From an uncultured bacterium (GTDB taxonomy: Bacteria; Bacillota_I; Bacilli_A; RF39; UBA660), in assembly GCA_905215145.1 (NCBI GenBank), contig CAJMOW010000004.1:1-45319 (forward strand): a stretch of DNA of 45,319 bases, given 5' to 3'. A program made the translations under genes and the position numbers. The notes under the pieces were generated by a model. It saw only the letters and a program-made list of their open reading frames with translations. It was not told where the DNA came from and did not search any database. Of the stretch, positions 34,774 to 42,560 are shown in pieces; position 1 is the first letter of the stretch; each line of letters starts with the position of its first letter.

Positions 34774-35989
34774 GACGAACAGTTTTTACGTGAAAAGGAA
34801 CACGATAAACTCCACTTCTTTCACCAAAAGTAATATGTAATGTTTTATCTATAAATTTATCTCTAAAAAATAAATATCTTTCTTGCTCTTTTAAAGTACC
34901 GTTAATATGTACTTCAAAAGTTTCATCATTTATATCATTTTTACACAAAAATAAAGGAATATTTCTTGAAATTCCTTCAGGATAAATATCGATAATTTTA
35001 AATGATCCTTCCATAACATCTTTAAATTTAATCATAGAAAAATTACGTTTACCTATTTGATATTCTTTATCTGGATCACGAAGAATTAAACCTTCAAATC
35101 CAAGATCAATAAATAAATTTCTATATTTTACAGCATCGTCTTCATTTTCAATAGTATAATTATTAATATAAATAAATCTTTCTTTATTATTTAAATGATT
35201 ATTTAAACTTGTAAATTCATAAGTTTTATTTTCAAATACTTGTCCAAGAATATCAAGTCGTCTATATTGAGGGGTATCGTCAATTATAGCATCATAGCAC
35301 CAATATTGAATAAATTTATTTTCTTTGCATTTAGGATCTTTAACAAAATGATTAATTTCATTAACTTTATAACCAGGAAGATATAGTTCACCATCTAACT
35401 CCCAATCTTCATCAATCATTTTATTAAGAAATTCATTAGGAATAACAGTTAATAAATAATCTTCAAGATTAGAAAGACTATTCCAATAAGTTCCTTCACG
35501 AGATTGAAATCTTAAAGTAATGGGTTTAAACATATCGGTATTATTTCGTTTAGCACTAATAATACAACGAAGTCCATTAATTTTATATTGTCCTATTCTA
35601 ATAGGAGTTTTATTAAATATTTTATTATTAGTATTATTAAATGTTTTAGCTAACATTGGAAGTAATGTTCCATCAGCAGTAGTTCTATCATAAGGTAAAT
35701 AAGTTTCAAGATAGGTTAGGAGTGCATCTTCCTTTACGGGCGTGCTCCAATTATCATCTTTTATTTCATCAAGAAATTTATATCCTTGTTTTCTTTTTTG
35801 TTTATATCTTGATTCAACTTCATCTTTAGGATTACGAGCAACATGTATTTCTTCTACTTGAATAGCTTTACCTACTATTCCATGAGAAACAATAATAATA
35901 TTTTGAGTAGGAGAACAACTGGCTTTCGCTTCCCAAAAACAAGGACGGCCTAAATTATTTCTACGATACAAAGGCTTATATTCGTTCAT
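34766..35989 (-). CDS. ATP-dependent DNA ligase
   Basis: 407 aa. It seals nicks in duplex DNA through an AMP-lysine intermediate. The nucleotidyltransferase motifs are in order: YKINGLRCI (motif I, K136 as adenylated lysine; Asn replaces the usual Asp of KxDG), ELDGELYLPG (motif III region), FEGLILRDP (motif IV) and SMIKFKD (motif V), then an OB-fold-like C-terminus (GVYRVPFHVKTVRL). About 130 residues precede motif I. This segment contains a dispersed repeat copy read as STPVKED at about residues 82-88, before the catalytic core. It lies in the replication operon next to primase. Confidence 0.9.
   Translation of the reverse strand: MNEYKPLYRRNNLGRPCFWEAKASCSPTQNIIIVSHGIVGKAIQVEEIHVARNPKDEVESRYKQKRKQGYKFLDEIKDDNWSTPVKEDALLTYLETYLPYDRTTADGTLLPMLAKTFNNTNNKIFNKTPIRIGQYKINGLRCIISAKRNNTDMFKPITLRFQSREGTYWNSLSNLEDYLLTVIPNEFLNKMIDEDWELDGELYLPGYKVNEINHFVKDPKCKENKFIQYWCYDAIIDDTPQYRRLDILGQVFENKTYEFTSLNNHLNNKERFIYINNYTIENEDDAVKYRNLFIDLGFEGLILRDPDKEYQIGKRNFSMIKFKDVMEGSFKIIDIYPEGISRNIPLFLCKNDINDETFEVHINGTLKEQERYLFFRDKFIDKTLHITFGERSGVYRVPFHVKTVRLE
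35729..35742 (+). repeat. Dispersed GC-rich palindrome, copy 14 (GGGCG variant)
   Basis: TTCCTTTACGGGCG, antisense to the ligase gene. The 21-nt segment 35727-35747 matches the copy at 13842 with its flank, and outer GGAG/CTCC arms extend the imperfect palindrome. Confidence 0.88.
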
Positions 35990-35992
35990 ATA

Positions 35993-36541
35993 TTAATATT
36001 CTTCTTTATTTGTAAAATCAAAATACATTTCAGATAAATTCCTACCAGTATATTTTTTAGGTTTATCTAAAACATTAGGATTTTTATTAACTTTATATTT
36101 TTTAGTTTTAATATCTTGTATAAGAAAAGTATCTTCTCCAGTAATAAGATCTTTAGTTTTATAAGTAATAATTTTTCTTTTAGATTTTTTAGATTTAGTA
36201 ATAGGAGGAATATAAGGATTATTAATTTCAAATTTTATATTTTTAGTATGAACATCAATAAGTTTATTTATATATTCTTTATATTCATCATTATTTTCAG
36301 TATAATTTAAAGTTTCTAATATATAAAAATAAGCATTAATATTTCTTGCATACATAGGATAATTAGTCATCATAGGACGACCGCAACTAAACTCTTTAGT
36401 ACAATCAAGATCGTTTAATAAAGAATTAAATATATCTTGAGGAATTTTAGTTTTAATACGATTATCTAAATCTCTATAATCTAAATAATTTAAAGTATAA
36501 TCAGGAAAAGAATATTCTTTTTCATCTATGATTATTGTCAT
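35993..36541 (-). CDS. Protein of unknown function
   Basis: 182 aa. The N-terminal two thirds are helical and acidic (YTLNYLDYRDLDNRIKTKI). A lysine-rich linker (PPITKSKKSKRKIITYK) follows, then a C-terminal segment with GEDTFLIQDIKTKKYKV. The basic linker could contact DNA. It starts by overlapping the upstream stop (ATGA) and ends 3 bases before the ligase start, placing it firmly in the replication operon. No family is recognised. Confidence 0.68.
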   Translation of the reverse strand: MTIIIDEKEYSFPDYTLNYLDYRDLDNRIKTKIPQDIFNSLLNDLDCTKEFSCGRPMMTNYPMYARNINAYFYILETLNYTENNDEYKEYINKLIDVHTKNIKFEINNPYIPPITKSKKSKRKIITYKTKDLITGEDTFLIQDIKTKKYKVNKNPNVLDKPKKYTGRNLSEMYFDFTNKEEY

Positions 36542-36885
36542 AAATAACTTTTAGTAGTTTTATACACTATAACTCTTTTAGGTTTTCCTATTAAACAATA
36601 ATTATACATAAACCATTTAACAGGATCGACTTCAATAGTCATTTTATAAACATTATTTATTGGAGTAGCTATTCCAGATTTATAATCGAATGTGCTATAT
36701 ACAATATTACTTACTATTTCCGGAAACATTAAATTTTTATTCTTTATAAGTTTAACATCATTTTTATTATTAAAATCTATTTCTCCATATAAAATAATTT
36801 TATCTCTTTCTATAAATTGAGTTCCTGTATTAAATCTTAATCCTTTATCAATATTTTTTTCATCAGTTTCAGTTATTTCTTTCAT
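36538..36885 (-). CDS. Small protein, unknown function
   Basis: 115 aa from the ATG at 36885 (MKEITETDEKN), which lies 22 bases after the primase stop. An in-frame ATG at 36972 would give 144 aa but would run 65 bases into the primase gene, so I prefer the shorter form. The protein looks beta-rich (DKIILYGEIDF, VYKMTIEVDPVKWFMYNYCLIG, KRVIVYKTTK). No motif is recognised. It overlaps the following gene by 4 bases. Confidence 0.6.
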   Translation of the reverse strand: MKEITETDEKNIDKGLRFNTGTQFIERDKIILYGEIDFNNKNDVKLIKNKNLMFPEIVSNIVYSTFDYKSGIATPINNVYKMTIEVDPVKWFMYNYCLIGKPKRVIVYKTTKSYL

Positions 36886-36907
36886 AACAGCTAAATCGCA
36901 TATTTTT

Positions 36908-38101
36908 TCAAAATGGCATAATATCGTTTGTTTCCTTATTCCTAATAGATTGATTTCTTGTAACATAATCATTAATTTTGTTATAAGTTTCTATAATAAA
37001 TTCTTTACATTTATTAAAACCATAAATACTTCTTAATTCAAAGAAATCTTTGGCATTATATATTTTAGGGATATAAATTGGCAACATACCAAATTCATCT
37101 CTCAAATATATTGCCTCTAAATATCCAGATTTGTCATTATCCATTAAACATATTAATCGCTTACTATCTTTAATAGCAAGTTTATTGTACAACCAATAAT
37201 ATTCAGCAGTACTTAATTTATAATTTTCAGCAGGAATATTAATAGTTCCAATTTTTGCTTTTACTCCATCCCCCGTAAAGGAAGACATCGCCCACAGCAT
37301 TTTACTTAAAGCTACCCTATCTTTAGTAGATTTAGTAATTACTATGTAATCATAATCATCTCTTTCAAGATTATAAATACCTTCTAAATGATTATAATTA
37401 GTAATAAATTTAGTATAATGTTTATCTCTTTTAGGAAAATACAATTTAACATCATGTATTCCTTTATTATCTCTACCTGTTATATAAGCATAACAAGGAT
37501 CTTTTTTATCATAAATATATTTTGGTTGAGGATTAGTTTTTCTATTTATATAATATTGATCTACGGCGTATATAAAATTAATATTTAACCAATTTAAATC
37601 TACTCCTCCTTTTTCCCAATATTCAATATCATATTTATTCCATTCTCTAACTACAAATTCTATAATAGGTTTACTTTTTTTAATATTATCTCTTCCTATA
37701 GAAAGATCTTTTAATACATTTTCATCTTTTTCGTTTCCATAAATAATATTTCCAAAAGTAAATGCAATATGTTTTAATACAGATATAAAATCCTTTTTAT
37801 TAGTAATATCAATAGATCTATTATATGTATATGAAATTACATAGGCAGCTATATCAAAACAATCTCCCCATATAAATCCTGCAAAATCTTTAAATTTAAG
37901 TTTTCCCCTATTATCATATCTAAATCCACAAGTAGGATGACGATCATATCTTAAAGGAGAAATAATTAGTTCTCCAGTATCAATACAATGTTTAATATCT
38001 TCTTCACTTAAACCTAAATATGCAGAAAATATACTTATTTGACTTATTTTAGAAAGAATAAAATTTTTATCTAATTTAGCATTATTTATATTTCTTTTCA
38101 T
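36908..38101 (-). CDS. DNA primase with TOPRIM domain
   Basis: 397 aa from the ATG at 38101 (MKRNINNAKLD). An upstream in-frame extension to 38272 reads through a hairpin and the antisense of the SSB-like gene, so it is rejected. The N-terminal domain has SPLRYDRHPTCGFRYDN and KFKDFAGFIWGDCFDIAA, typical of phage primases that lack a full CHC2 zinc finger. The TOPRIM part includes VITKSTKDRVALSKM and RLICLMDNDKSGY, with the metal-binding DxD at D321/D323. It makes RNA primers for the family B polymerase of the same operon. A dispersed repeat copy sits in frame at about residues 273-278 (SSFTGD), between the two TOPRIM motifs. Confidence 0.85.
   Translation of the reverse strand: MKRNINNAKLDKNFILSKISQISIFSAYLGLSEEDIKHCIDTGELIISPLRYDRHPTCGFRYDNRGKLKFKDFAGFIWGDCFDIAAYVISYTYNRSIDITNKKDFISVLKHIAFTFGNIIYGNEKDENVLKDLSIGRDNIKKSKPIIEFVVREWNKYDIEYWEKGGVDLNWLNINFIYAVDQYYINRKTNPQPKYIYDKKDPCYAYITGRDNKGIHDVKLYFPKRDKHYTKFITNYNHLEGIYNLERDDYDYIVITKSTKDRVALSKMLWAMSSFTGDGVKAKIGTINIPAENYKLSTAEYYWLYNKLAIKDSKRLICLMDNDKSGYLEAIYLRDEFGMLPIYIPKIYNAKDFFELRSIYGFNKCKEFIIETYNKINDYVTRNQSIRNKETNDIMPF
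37269..37283 (-). repeat. Dispersed GC-rich palindrome, copy 15
   Basis: The minus strand reads TTCCTTTACGGGGGA, in frame in the primase gene as SSFTGD, in a loop between two TOPRIM motifs. Confidence 0.88.
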
Positions 38102-38113
38102 ACTATAAATAAA

Positions 38114-38140
38114 GGGGAAGCATTTTATTAATGCCTCCCC
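38114..38140 (-). terminator. Hairpin between SSB-like and primase genes
   Basis: On the minus strand GGGGAGGCATT pairs with AATGCTTCCCC (one mismatch) around AATAA, followed by TTTATTT. It lies 38 bases past the SSB-like stop and only 12 bases before the primase ATG, so it may be a partial terminator, an attenuator, or an RNA end that exposes the primase start. Confidence 0.7.
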
Positions 38141-38177
38141 CAATATGAAATCAAATATACTATCGTCGTTTATTATT

Positions 38178-39131
38178 TTAGAAAGGAAGTCCGTCCGCAG
38201 GAGCACCAAAATCAATAGGACTTTCAGGCATAACCATACCAGGAGCAGATTGAGTAATAGGCACACCAGCAATACCAGGTGCAGAACCTACATTAGGCAT
38301 AGTAGGAGTTTTAGCTATTTCTTGCAAAATAATACTTTCCTTGCTTACATCTACACGAAGAGTAGGAAGTGCGTTAGCTTTATAAATTTCAATAATACCT
38401 TCTCCTACAAATCCAGGAACAGCTAAATCTCCTGCGTTTCTTCCACTATTAATAGCTTTCCAAGCTCCTTTTTGTTTAATGCAACAAAGAAGTTTAAGCC
38501 AAATAGTAATAAATTCATTTGCGGATTTCTTATAAACAGGAATACCATTATCTACACGATCGTTTCGCATAATTGCTACAAAATTAGTAAATAATGTTTT
38601 CCATCCAGCAATAACTTCTTCTGTGGGTATAGAAATATATTCACCGTTTTCGTCAAAATCCTCAAAAGGCAAAGTAAGAGCATTTTCTTCCTCTTCAGTC
38701 ATTTCACGGCCTTTAAGAATAAATACATCCATATAATGTTTCATCATTTGAAGAATAGAATTAACTTTCCATTCATCTTTACCACCAGGAATAGTATCTA
38801 CATTAGACTCTGCAGGCATTAATTGTTGAGTAATATAACGACGCTCACTAATGTTTTTATGATTACTTGCAAATGTAATTTGAATTTTAGGAATAGTCAT
38901 TCCTGTAAAAGAGGGAAGACCTACAGAATCTTCTCCAATAGTAGCTTCCGTAACTTTAATATCTTCAATATGAGCTAAAAATAGTCCATTTTGAGGATTT
39001 GCATCTCGCTGCGAAAATTTAATACGCGCAGCTCCTCGAACTTCATTTGTAATACCACGACGGGCTTTTTTAATTACTTTAGGTTCAGCACTTTGATCAG
39101 TAGTGCTTTTTCCATCTTTTTCTTGTACCAT
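38178..39131 (-). CDS. Putative single-stranded DNA-binding protein
   Basis: 317 aa. An N-terminal charged stretch is followed by mixed alpha/beta sequence without enzyme motifs. The C-terminal about 45 residues are Pro/Gly/Met-rich and end in DFGAPADGLPF, closely resembling the acidic DDxxxLPF tail by which bacterial SSB recruits replication partners. Position between RecT-like and primase genes supports a coating role at the fork. Base composition is less AT-rich than most of the window, suggesting strong expression. The SSB call rests on the tail and context; the N-terminal fold is not clearly an OB fold to me. Confidence 0.72.
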   Translation of the reverse strand: MVQEKDGKSTTDQSAEPKVIKKARRGITNEVRGAARIKFSQRDANPQNGLFLAHIEDIKVTEATIGEDSVGLPSFTGMTIPKIQITFASNHKNISERRYITQQLMPAESNVDTIPGGKDEWKVNSILQMMKHYMDVFILKGREMTEEEENALTLPFEDFDENGEYISIPTEEVIAGWKTLFTNFVAIMRNDRVDNGIPVYKKSANEFITIWLKLLCCIKQKGAWKAINSGRNAGDLAVPGFVGEGIIEIYKANALPTLRVDVSKESIILQEIAKTPTMPNVGSAPGIAGVPITQSAPGMVMPESPIDFGAPADGLPF

Positions 39132-39138
39132 AAATTTG

Positions 39139-39170
39139 CAAATTTAATTGTTTAATAAATGAATATAAAA
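39139..39170 (-). promoter_or_regulatory. Candidate Bacteroidota-type promoter before the SSB-like gene
   Basis: The minus strand reads TTTT (39167-39170), 20 bases, then TAAATTTG (39139-39146), matching the TAnnTTTG box with a 3-of-4 TTTG element at the right distance. The predicted start would leave a leader of only a few bases, which is a reason for caution. Confidence 0.35.
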
Positions 39171-39211
39171 ATGGCTAAAACACCATTAAATATTAATAGT
39201 ATTTTAGCCAT
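39171..39211 (-). terminator. Terminator after the AbrB-like gene
   Basis: ATGGCTAAAA (39171-39180) and TTTTAGCCAT (39202-39211) are perfect complements with a 21-nt loop. On the minus strand the stem is followed by TTTTATATT. It lies 25 bases past the stop of the 267-aa gene and would let that gene be transcribed at its own level. Confidence 0.8.
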
Positions 39212-39236
39212 CATTTAATTAATATATGAAACGGAA

Positions 39237-40040
39237 TTACTCTTCGTTAGCTGTACCAATACGAGCGGGAGCTTTATCGGTATATTCGCCCATCATAACA
39301 ACATTTACCTTAACATCCTCATAACCGTCGAATACGAAAATCTGTTCAACAGTCGTTACATCAGCATCAAAGATACGATTAATTTTATTTGCGTTATCAC
39401 CAAGATCATACTTGAGTTGATTCCATACATTAGTATCAGTAAACGTAAGATTAACACCAGCACCGGTTACTTCGCTCGGACTTGCTACTTTCGAACCACG
39501 ATATTTAGGAATTTCACGGCCCTTAACAAAAGGACAAAGAATATTCATCTTTTCTTCAAGAGTTGCATCTTCACGAGAAAGAGCAGCTTTAAGCTCATCA
39601 TCATCTTGAGCCATAGCAGCTTCCAGCATCTCTTCTAAATTCTCTTTTACGAACTTCATACGCTCATCTTTAGTAAGACGCTCGTTAGTAGTACGAACAT
39701 TGCCTTTGGCATCTTTTTCTACAATACCCTTTGCTATACCCCACTTATCAAATTCCTTGTGAATAGCAATAGCTGCCTCCGGAGAATCAAAATCAATACC
39801 ATTCTCATCACAGAATTCAACAAGTGCTTCGTTACGCTCAGCAATAGCCTGATCAATACCAGGAATATTATTAATAAACATAATATAATCACCATGCTGA
39901 ACATTCAAGATCTTACTTACAGGAGAAGTAATACGGAAACCACCGGGAGTAGAAACTGCAATAACCTGCGGATCATAATTAACATTACGCTGACCTGCAT
40001 TAACAGCCGAGAAACCAAACTTTACATTTACGCTTTTCAT
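39237..40040 (-). CDS. Probably abundant phage protein with AbrB-like N-terminus
   Basis: 267 aa, acidic. Residues about 25-60, with GGFRITSPVSKILNVQHGDY then IMFIN, follow the pattern of the AbrB/MazE swapped-hairpin DNA-binding barrel (strand, x-I-x-x-P, helix, L-x-x-G-D-x-v-x-F). An acidic helical segment follows (about 65-165, LEEMLEAAMAQDDDEL), then a beta-rich C-terminus (FVFDGYEDVKVNVVMMGEY). Codons differ sharply from neighbours: many end in C or G, giving a visibly GC-richer island, the usual mark of a very highly expressed phage gene. It has its own terminator. A DNA-organising or regulatory protein would fit, but the function is not established. Confidence 0.75.
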   Translation of the reverse strand: MKSVNVKFGFSAVNAGQRNVNYDPQVIAVSTPGGFRITSPVSKILNVQHGDYIMFINNIPGIDQAIAERNEALVEFCDENGIDFDSPEAAIAIHKEFDKWGIAKGIVEKDAKGNVRTTNERLTKDERMKFVKENLEEMLEAAMAQDDDELKAALSREDATLEEKMNILCPFVKGREIPKYRGSKVASPSEVTGAGVNLTFTDTNVWNQLKYDLGDNANKINRIFDADVTTVEQIFVFDGYEDVKVNVVMMGEYTDKAPARIGTANEE

Positions 40041-40106
40041 AATAATTTTGTTTTAAAAAATGTTAATAAAAATTAATTTGTTTATAATGTTTTAGAGGAA
40101 TATTAA

Positions 40107-41090
40107 CTACATTTTAGTAGTTGCAGATAAATCCTCTACTTCTGCCAATTCTATATTACCTAATTCTTTACCACTTATAATCTTTAATTCAGTAGTTTCC
40201 ATACAACCCATAATAACATCAGATGCTATATCACGAGCGCCATAAGTAAAAGCTCTATGACTAATTAATATTTTAGGATATTTAGCATAAGTATCTTTTT
40301 CAAATAATTTAGCTGTTTGAGCTTCTGAATAAGTAAATTCTCCAATAGCTGTTACAGTATTTCCATTTATAATTCTTGTAAATTCATATTTAGTAATATA
40401 ATCTACAGGTTGATTGGCTATTCTATAAATAGGAATTTTTCCAGATTTAATAATACTATCTGCGTGCTGTCTATTAACAGCAACTTCAAACTTATTTGTC
40501 AAATTATAGCTTTTATAAATATTGCCTGAAAAATCACTATACCAACTAACAGGATATATATATACTGTTTCATTAGTAATTCCGTTCTTTTCATCGGCAA
40601 TACGTTTCTCATTAGCTTCTTTTACAGATTTACATCTTTCAACAAAATCTGGAAGTTTCCCATCAATATAAACATTAATACCGTCTGTATATTCATACAG
40701 AGGTGAATAATTATTAATACAACGCCAAGTAACACCTGCCCTCGATAATAATGCTTTAATAACGTGAATATCAACTCCAGTTTTACCATTAATAACGTGA
40801 ATATGTTCAATAGCTGTACTAAAAGGCATATTAAGATCTTTAGCTCTCATAAGAATAGCTAAACCATCATTTACACTTTTAATACCACCTTTATCACTTC
40901 TCATAATCTTATCTAAAAATGCAGTAGCGGCAGCTAACTGTTCATTATCGAAAAGATTAATTGAAGAAAGACTATTACCATTAAAATTATCACGAACGGC
41001 AACTGAATGTTGAACTCCAGATTTGTTATTAGTAACAACAGGCGTATCGTTATTACTAATACTTTCTTTTTGTTCATTTATTCCGTCCAT
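40107..41090 (-). CDS. RecT-like single-strand annealing protein
   Basis: 327 aa. After a disordered start, AATAFLDKIMRSDKGGIKSV, then DGLAILMRAKDLNMPFSTAIEHIHVINGKT and VIKALLSRAGVTW match the beginning of RecT/Red-beta-type annealing proteins (screening of sites, repeated G-x-P-x-x-A-x-x-x-I-x-V-I-x-G-K pattern). Later comes KYPKILISHRAFTYGARDIASDVIMG, like the conserved RecT C-terminal segment. It would pair homologous single strands during phage recombination and replication. A good promoter lies directly upstream, making it the first gene of a transcript that includes the AbrB-like protein. It ends in TAG. Confidence 0.78.
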   Translation of the reverse strand: MDGINEQKESISNNDTPVVTNNKSGVQHSVAVRDNFNGNSLSSINLFDNEQLAAATAFLDKIMRSDKGGIKSVNDGLAILMRAKDLNMPFSTAIEHIHVINGKTGVDIHVIKALLSRAGVTWRCINNYSPLYEYTDGINVYIDGKLPDFVERCKSVKEANEKRIADEKNGITNETVYIYPVSWYSDFSGNIYKSYNLTNKFEVAVNRQHADSIIKSGKIPIYRIANQPVDYITKYEFTRIINGNTVTAIGEFTYSEAQTAKLFEKDTYAKYPKILISHRAFTYGARDIASDVIMGCMETTELKIISGKELGNIELAEVEDLSATTKM

Positions 41091-41120
41091 ATACCAAAGA
41101 ACCGTATTAGTTTTACATCA

Positions 41121-41152
41121 CAATTATAATATATATATTTATAACTACCAAA
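41121..41152 (-). promoter_or_regulatory. Bacteroidota-type promoter for the RecT-like gene
   Basis: The minus strand reads TTTG (41149-41152), 20 bases, TATAATTG (41121-41128), against the consensus TTTG-N19-21-TAnnTTTG (one mismatch in the -7 box). The predicted start gives a leader of about 24 bases before the ATG at 41090. It lies in the 91-base gap between the helicase-like and RecT-like genes. Confidence 0.55.
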
Positions 41153-41181
41153 TCTATTAGCAAAAAAAAATAAATAAAATT

Positions 41182-42558
41182 TTATAAAATTATATCTCCG
41201 CTTTCTTCATCGTATAAAATTTCTTTTTCTGTTTCATTAATTACTTTATATATCGGAGTTTCTTTTGTTGCAGCAATAGATTTAGCTTCAATAGTAGAAT
41301 TACAATAAATAGTATATACAAGATTAGGTGTAGTATTAAATTCTATTTCTTTAAATTTATTTCTAATATCAATAACACTATCACAAAGAGGAGAAGTAAT
41401 TATCAATCCGAAGCAAGCTAAATTTAGCTTATTTAATGATGCGTTTTTAGTTGATAATACAGTTAGTCGGTTATCATTATAATATCTTAAATTTGAGCTG
41501 GAAATAGCTTGTGAACACACTATTTTCGGTTTACCTTTATCCTTACCTGATTTAATCAATATGGGCACACCATTATCATCAACAGCAATAGCACTTTCAA
41601 TATTATCGTGATAATCTCCACATTTAATATTATTATTATTTAAATATTTAGTAATTTCTGCTGCAAATTCACCACGTTTAGATATAATAACAAATTGTTT
41701 ATCAGGATGTCTATTAATAATATCTAATATTACAGGTAATTTATTTTTATTATCAGTAACTAAATCTCTACGATTCTTCATTATTTCATAAATAGTACAA
41801 ACTCTTTCTAATAACGCATTAGGATTATAAATTTCATCTATTTGTTTATTAAAAGGAATAGACATATCTAAATTTTCAGACCATCCATTAGATTTAGCAA
41901 TATTATGTCTAACTTCGGCAGCAGATAAATTTAATTTATAATCTCCACATTTAATTCTTTTAATATTTTCAATATTACCTATTACAGTCATAGAATTATT
42001 AATAAACGCAGTTTGTTTATTATATTCTTTTTTATCATTATCATCTAATTCAATTGCTATGCGATGTTCCTCTACGGGGGAAAATCTTTTAGCTTTAACT
42101 GCATCTTCTTTACTTATACTTGTAATTATAATAGGTAATGTATTATTTAATAAATTAGTATTATTAAAATCAATAATAGTTTTAGTCATTATAGAAAGAA
42201 TAAATTTAGTACATTGTTTTAAATAATCAATTCTACTATCATAATTATTAATTCCTATAAGTATAATTAAATCATAATTATAATTATATCCTTTCTTTAT
42301 ATAATCAAAACTTAAAATTTTAATAGTATCTTTATCAATATTATTTTTATAAAAAATATCAACAATAGATTGTCTTGTATTAAAACAATCTGTCACAATA
42401 AATATTTTTGAATCTTTATTTTTAGCAAGAACTTTATTAATTATATTTATAGCTAATTCAGAATAACTAAAAGGTTTAAGACAATATACACTTCCAATAC
42501 CTTTTTGACTTTTCCATTTATTAGCTACTTCTTCATAATAGTTATTTAATACATTCAT
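41182..42558 (-). CDS. Degenerate superfamily 2 helicase-like protein
   Basis: 458 aa. The plan is that of a two-RecA-domain helicase: an N-terminal domain with AKNKDSKIFIVTDCFNTRQ (motif Ia-like) and YDLIILIGINN in the place of a DEAD box, then a second domain with HPDKQFVIISKRGEFAAEI (motif IV) and LTVLSTKNASLNKLNLA with GLIITSPL (motif V-like). No Walker A GKT is visible; KPFSYSELAIN stands where it should be. ATP hydrolysis may therefore be lost, making this an accessory or structural protein of the replisome. It ends with a low-motif acidic tail. A dispersed repeat lies in frame at about residues 160-164 (SPVEE). It follows the polymerase gene by 2 bases. Confidence 0.68.
   Translation of the reverse strand: MNVLNNYYEEVANKWKSQKGIGSVYCLKPFSYSELAINIINKVLAKNKDSKIFIVTDCFNTRQSIVDIFYKNNIDKDTIKILSFDYIKKGYNYNYDLIILIGINNYDSRIDYLKQCTKFILSIMTKTIIDFNNTNLLNNTLPIIITSISKEDAVKAKRFSPVEEHRIAIELDDNDKKEYNKQTAFINNSMTVIGNIENIKRIKCGDYKLNLSAAEVRHNIAKSNGWSENLDMSIPFNKQIDEIYNPNALLERVCTIYEIMKNRRDLVTDNKNKLPVILDIINRHPDKQFVIISKRGEFAAEITKYLNNNNIKCGDYHDNIESAIAVDDNGVPILIKSGKDKGKPKIVCSQAISSSNLRYYNDNRLTVLSTKNASLNKLNLACFGLIITSPLCDSVIDIRNKFKEIEFNTTPNLVYTIYCNSTIEAKSIAATKETPIYKVINETEKEILYDEESGDIIL
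42067..42082 (+). repeat. Dispersed GC-rich palindrome, copy 16
   Basis: TTCCTCTACGGGGGAA, antisense to the helicase-like gene, which reads it as SPVEE. It shares the C variant with copies at 11395 and 23006. Confidence 0.9.
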
Positions 42559-42560
42559 AT

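Noticed and set aside
36886..36972. Longer start for the small gene after primase
   Set aside because: It would overlap the primase by 65 bases out of frame; the ATG at 36885 starts just after the primase stop.
38102..38272. N-terminal extension of the primase to an ATG at 38272
   Set aside because: The extra residues are Leu/Val-rich, run through the GC-rich hairpin, and are antisense-like overlap of the SSB-like gene; the ATG at 38101 gives a normal primase start.
38895..38915. Possible decayed copy of the dispersed palindrome (reads SFTG in the SSB-like gene)
   Set aside because: It keeps only part of the core (CCTGTAAAAGAGGGAAG) and lacks the CCCCG block; the similarity could be chance.
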